64,000 nucleotides of DNA from Chlorogloeopsis sp038404745 (GTDB taxonomy: Bacteria; Cyanobacteriota; Cyanobacteriia; Cyanobacteriales; Nostocaceae), in assembly GCF_038404745.2 (NCBI RefSeq), contig NZ_JAYKTT020000088.1, positions 186,001-250,000 on the forward strand. Direction: 5' to 3'. Each line of letters opens with the position of its first letter. Position 1 is the stretch's first letter. Below are positions 62,286 through 64,000 of this stretch, piece by piece. A model generated the notes under the pieces. The model was given only the letters and a program-made list of their open reading frames with translations, was not told the DNA's origin and ran no database searches. A program made the position numbers and the translations under genes.

Positions 62286-64000
62286 ATGAGCAATACTACT
62301 TTTTCCAGACTCGCACCATTTATCCAAGAATATATTTACGATCGCAATTGGACTGAATTACGACCTATCCAAATTGCAGCTTGTCAAGTTATCTTTAACA
62401 CTGACGCTCACTTATTAGTTGCAGCAGGTACAGCTTCTGGAAAAACAGAAGCCGCTTTTCTGCCAGTTTTAACTCTATTACACGAAAATCCTTCTAGCAG
62501 CATTGGTGCATTGTATATTGGCCCCATTAAAGCTTTAATTAATGACCAATTTGAACGACTTAATGACTTACTTAGAGAAGCAAATATTCCTGTTTGGCAT
62601 TGGCATGGTGATGTTTCTCAAAGCCATAAAAATAAGCTTCTGAAAAATCCTCAAGGTATTTTACAAATAACTCCAGAATCTTTAGAAAGCCTATTAATAA
62701 ATAAACATCACGATATAACTCGTATCTTTGGTGATTTACGGTTTGTCATCATCGATGAAATTCACGCTTTTATGGGTACAGAAAGAGGCTGTCAAATTCT
62801 TTGTCAATTAAAACGTTTAGAGAATTTGACACAAAAACAACCCCGGAGAATTGGTTTATCAGCAACTCTTGGTGACTACTCAATGGCTGAAGAATGGTTG
62901 CGTTCCGGAACCGAAAAGTCAGTTATTACTCCAGAAATGGAAGTAGGAAAGCGGCAAATTCGACTGGCTTTAGAACATTTTTATTTGAGTCAAAGTGATG
63001 AAATTTCAGAAGCAAGTATCTACGAAAAATATATTTACAACCTCAGTAAATCTCGTAAGTGCCTAATTTTTGCTAACAATAAATCACAAACCGAATCTGT
63101 CATTGCATTTTTACGGAAAATTGCCACAGAAGAAGGACAAACAGATAACTATTACGTGCATCACGGTAGTATATCTGCCAGCTTGCGACAAGTAGCTGAA
63201 AATGCAATGCGCGAACCCAGCCAGCCCGCTGTTACCGCAGCAACTTTAACTTTAGAATTAGGTATAGATATTGGTTATCTCGAACGAGTAATTCAGTTAG
63301 AATCACCGCTATCTGTTGCCAGTTTTTTACAACGTTTGGGACGCACAGGAAGACGAGGCGAACCTGCGGATATGCGCTTTGTTTGTGCAGAAGAAAAGCT
63401 ATCACCAGAGGCAACTCTACCAGAACAAATACCTTGGCAACTTTTACAGTGTATTGCAGTTATTCAACTTTATATAGAAGAGCGATGGATAGAACCAATT
63501 AAACCAATTCAATATCCGTTTAGTTTGCTATATCATCAGACAATGAGCATCTTAGCAGTCACTGGAGCAATTTCGCCAACAGCCCTTGCTCAGAAAGTTT
63601 TTAGTTTACCATCTTTTAATAATATTTCTAAGGAAGACTTCAAATTATTACTGCGCTATTTAATTGACATTAATCATATTCAACTAGCCGAACAGGACAA
63701 ATTAATTTTGGGCTTGGTAGGAGAAAAGGTAGTTGGTAAATTTCAATTTTATGCCGTGTTTCCAGATAACGAAGAATATAGTGTTAAACAAGATAAAACG
63801 GAAATTGGCAGTATTGTTATGCCACCACCTATAGGCAATCAGTTTGCATTAGCAGGTAAAACTTGGGAAGTTATAGAAATTGACTTCAAAAAAAAGGTTG
63901 TATTAGTTAAGTCAGTGGAAGGACAAGCAAGTATTTTTTGGCGTGGCGGTAGCGGTTCTATTCATACACGGATTTTGCAGCGGATGCGACAGATATTAAT
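62286..64000 (+). CDS. DEAD/DEAH-box helicase, Lhr-like (N-terminal part)
   Basis: The reading frame is open from ATG 62286 to the window edge; at least 571 residues are visible and the C-terminus is missing. The superfamily 2 helicase motifs are present: Q-like ELRPIQ, Walker A GTASGKT (48-54), DEIH (157-160), SAT (192-194), and QRLGRTGRRGE near residue 350. The overall pattern is that of Lhr-type ATP-dependent helicases, which unwind DNA or RNA during repair. After motif VI the sequence continues into a winged-helix-like part. Start choice is fair: it is the first ATG after the upstream stops, without a strong ribosome site. Confidence 0.85.
   Translation, partial: MSNTTFSRLAPFIQEYIYDRNWTELRPIQIAACQVIFNTDAHLLVAAGTASGKTEAAFLPVLTLLHENPSSSIGALYIGPIKALINDQFERLNDLLREANIPVWHWHGDVSQSHKNKLLKNPQGILQITPESLESLLINKHHDITRIFGDLRFVIIDEIHAFMGTERGCQILCQLKRLENLTQKQPRRIGLSATLGDYSMAEEWLRSGTEKSVITPEMEVGKRQIRLALEHFYLSQSDEISEASIYEKYIYNLSKSRKCLIFANNKSQTESVIAFLRKIATEEGQTDNYYVHHGSISASLRQVAENAMREPSQPAVTAATLTLELGIDIGYLERVIQLESPLSVASFLQRLGRTGRRGEPADMRFVCAEEKLSPEATLPEQIPWQLLQCIAVIQLYIEERWIEPIKPIQYPFSLLYHQTMSILAVTGAISPTALAQKVFSLPSFNNISKEDFKLLLRYLIDINHIQLAEQDKLILGLVGEKVVGKFQFYAVFPDNEEYSVKQDKTEIGSIVMPPPIGNQFALAGKTWEVIEIDFKKKVVLVKSVEGQASIFWRGGSGSIHTRILQRMRQIL

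Overview
The window is chromosomal DNA of a cyanobacterium, most likely a filamentous, Nostocales-type one. The evidence is a beta-carboxysome operon (ccmK2-K1-L-M-N-O), an inducible NDH-1 CO2-uptake operon (ndhF3-ndhD3-cupA), psbY, the PSRP-3/Ycf65 ribosomal protein, an atpD-atpC pair separate from other ATP synthase genes, a CYP110-type P450, many copies of the GCGATCGC palindrome (HIP1), and heptamer-type short tandem repeats. Genus cannot be fixed from the sequence alone. Apart from the two edge genes, coding regions look intact.

Layout. 0-8.5 kb: tail of an MFS transporter, accD, a prepilin peptidase (pilD), leuB, small conserved proteins, tRNA-Ala(GGC), hisF and ruvB. 8.7-19.4 kb is accessory in character: a TPR protein, a glycosyltransferase, a condensation-type acyltransferase, a CYP110 P450, a HAD phosphatase, ycf65, a Ser/Thr kinase with seven WD40 repeats, and a Tat-exported class A beta-lactamase-like hydrolase. 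19.5-31 kb: a large SPFH/flotillin-like protein, atpC-atpD, a PEP-CTERM surface protein, an RCK-pore-RCK ion-channel-like protein, a MuiA-like protein and a receiver-GAF-histidine kinase. 31.5-43 kb is the carbon-concentrating region: a CmpR-type LysR regulator and the ccm operon on the minus strand, diverging from ndhF3-ndhD3-cupA on the plus strand. 43-54.6 kb: map, a cupredoxin, an M16 protease, an isoaspartate-methyltransferase-like enzyme, a VOC protein, a gamma-carbonic-anhydrase-like protein, psbY, folC, a GNAT acetyltransferase and a sugar-binding lipoprotein. 54.8-60.2 kb: pilM-pilN-pilO and pilQ (type IV pilus), followed by two unidentified secreted proteins and, at the edge, an Lhr-like helicase.

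How the genes work together. CmpR, NDH-1(3)/CupA and the carboxysome shell and core proteins make one CO2-acquisition module: NDH-1(3)/CupA turns CO2 into bicarbonate, and the carboxysome concentrates CO2 around Rubisco. CcmM carries a well-formed internal ribosome-binding site and GTG codon (35762-35778), the expected source of its short Rubisco-organising form. PilD and PilMNOQ belong to the same type IV pilus system although 50 kb apart.

Repeats are a second theme. Heptamer arrays sit in the gaps of the ccm and ndh operons. GC-rich mosaic repeats and small inverted-repeat elements fill other gaps. In several genes the same repeat families have been absorbed in frame (the WD40 kinase, the M16 protease, the C-terminus of the histidine kinase). 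I found no clear new multi-gene system. The best candidates for unusual biology are the channel-like protein with a non-canonical selectivity filter, the glycosyltransferase/acyltransferase/P450 group, the hybrid kinase whose receiver lacks its phospho-acceptor Asp, and the secreted pair beside the pilus genes.
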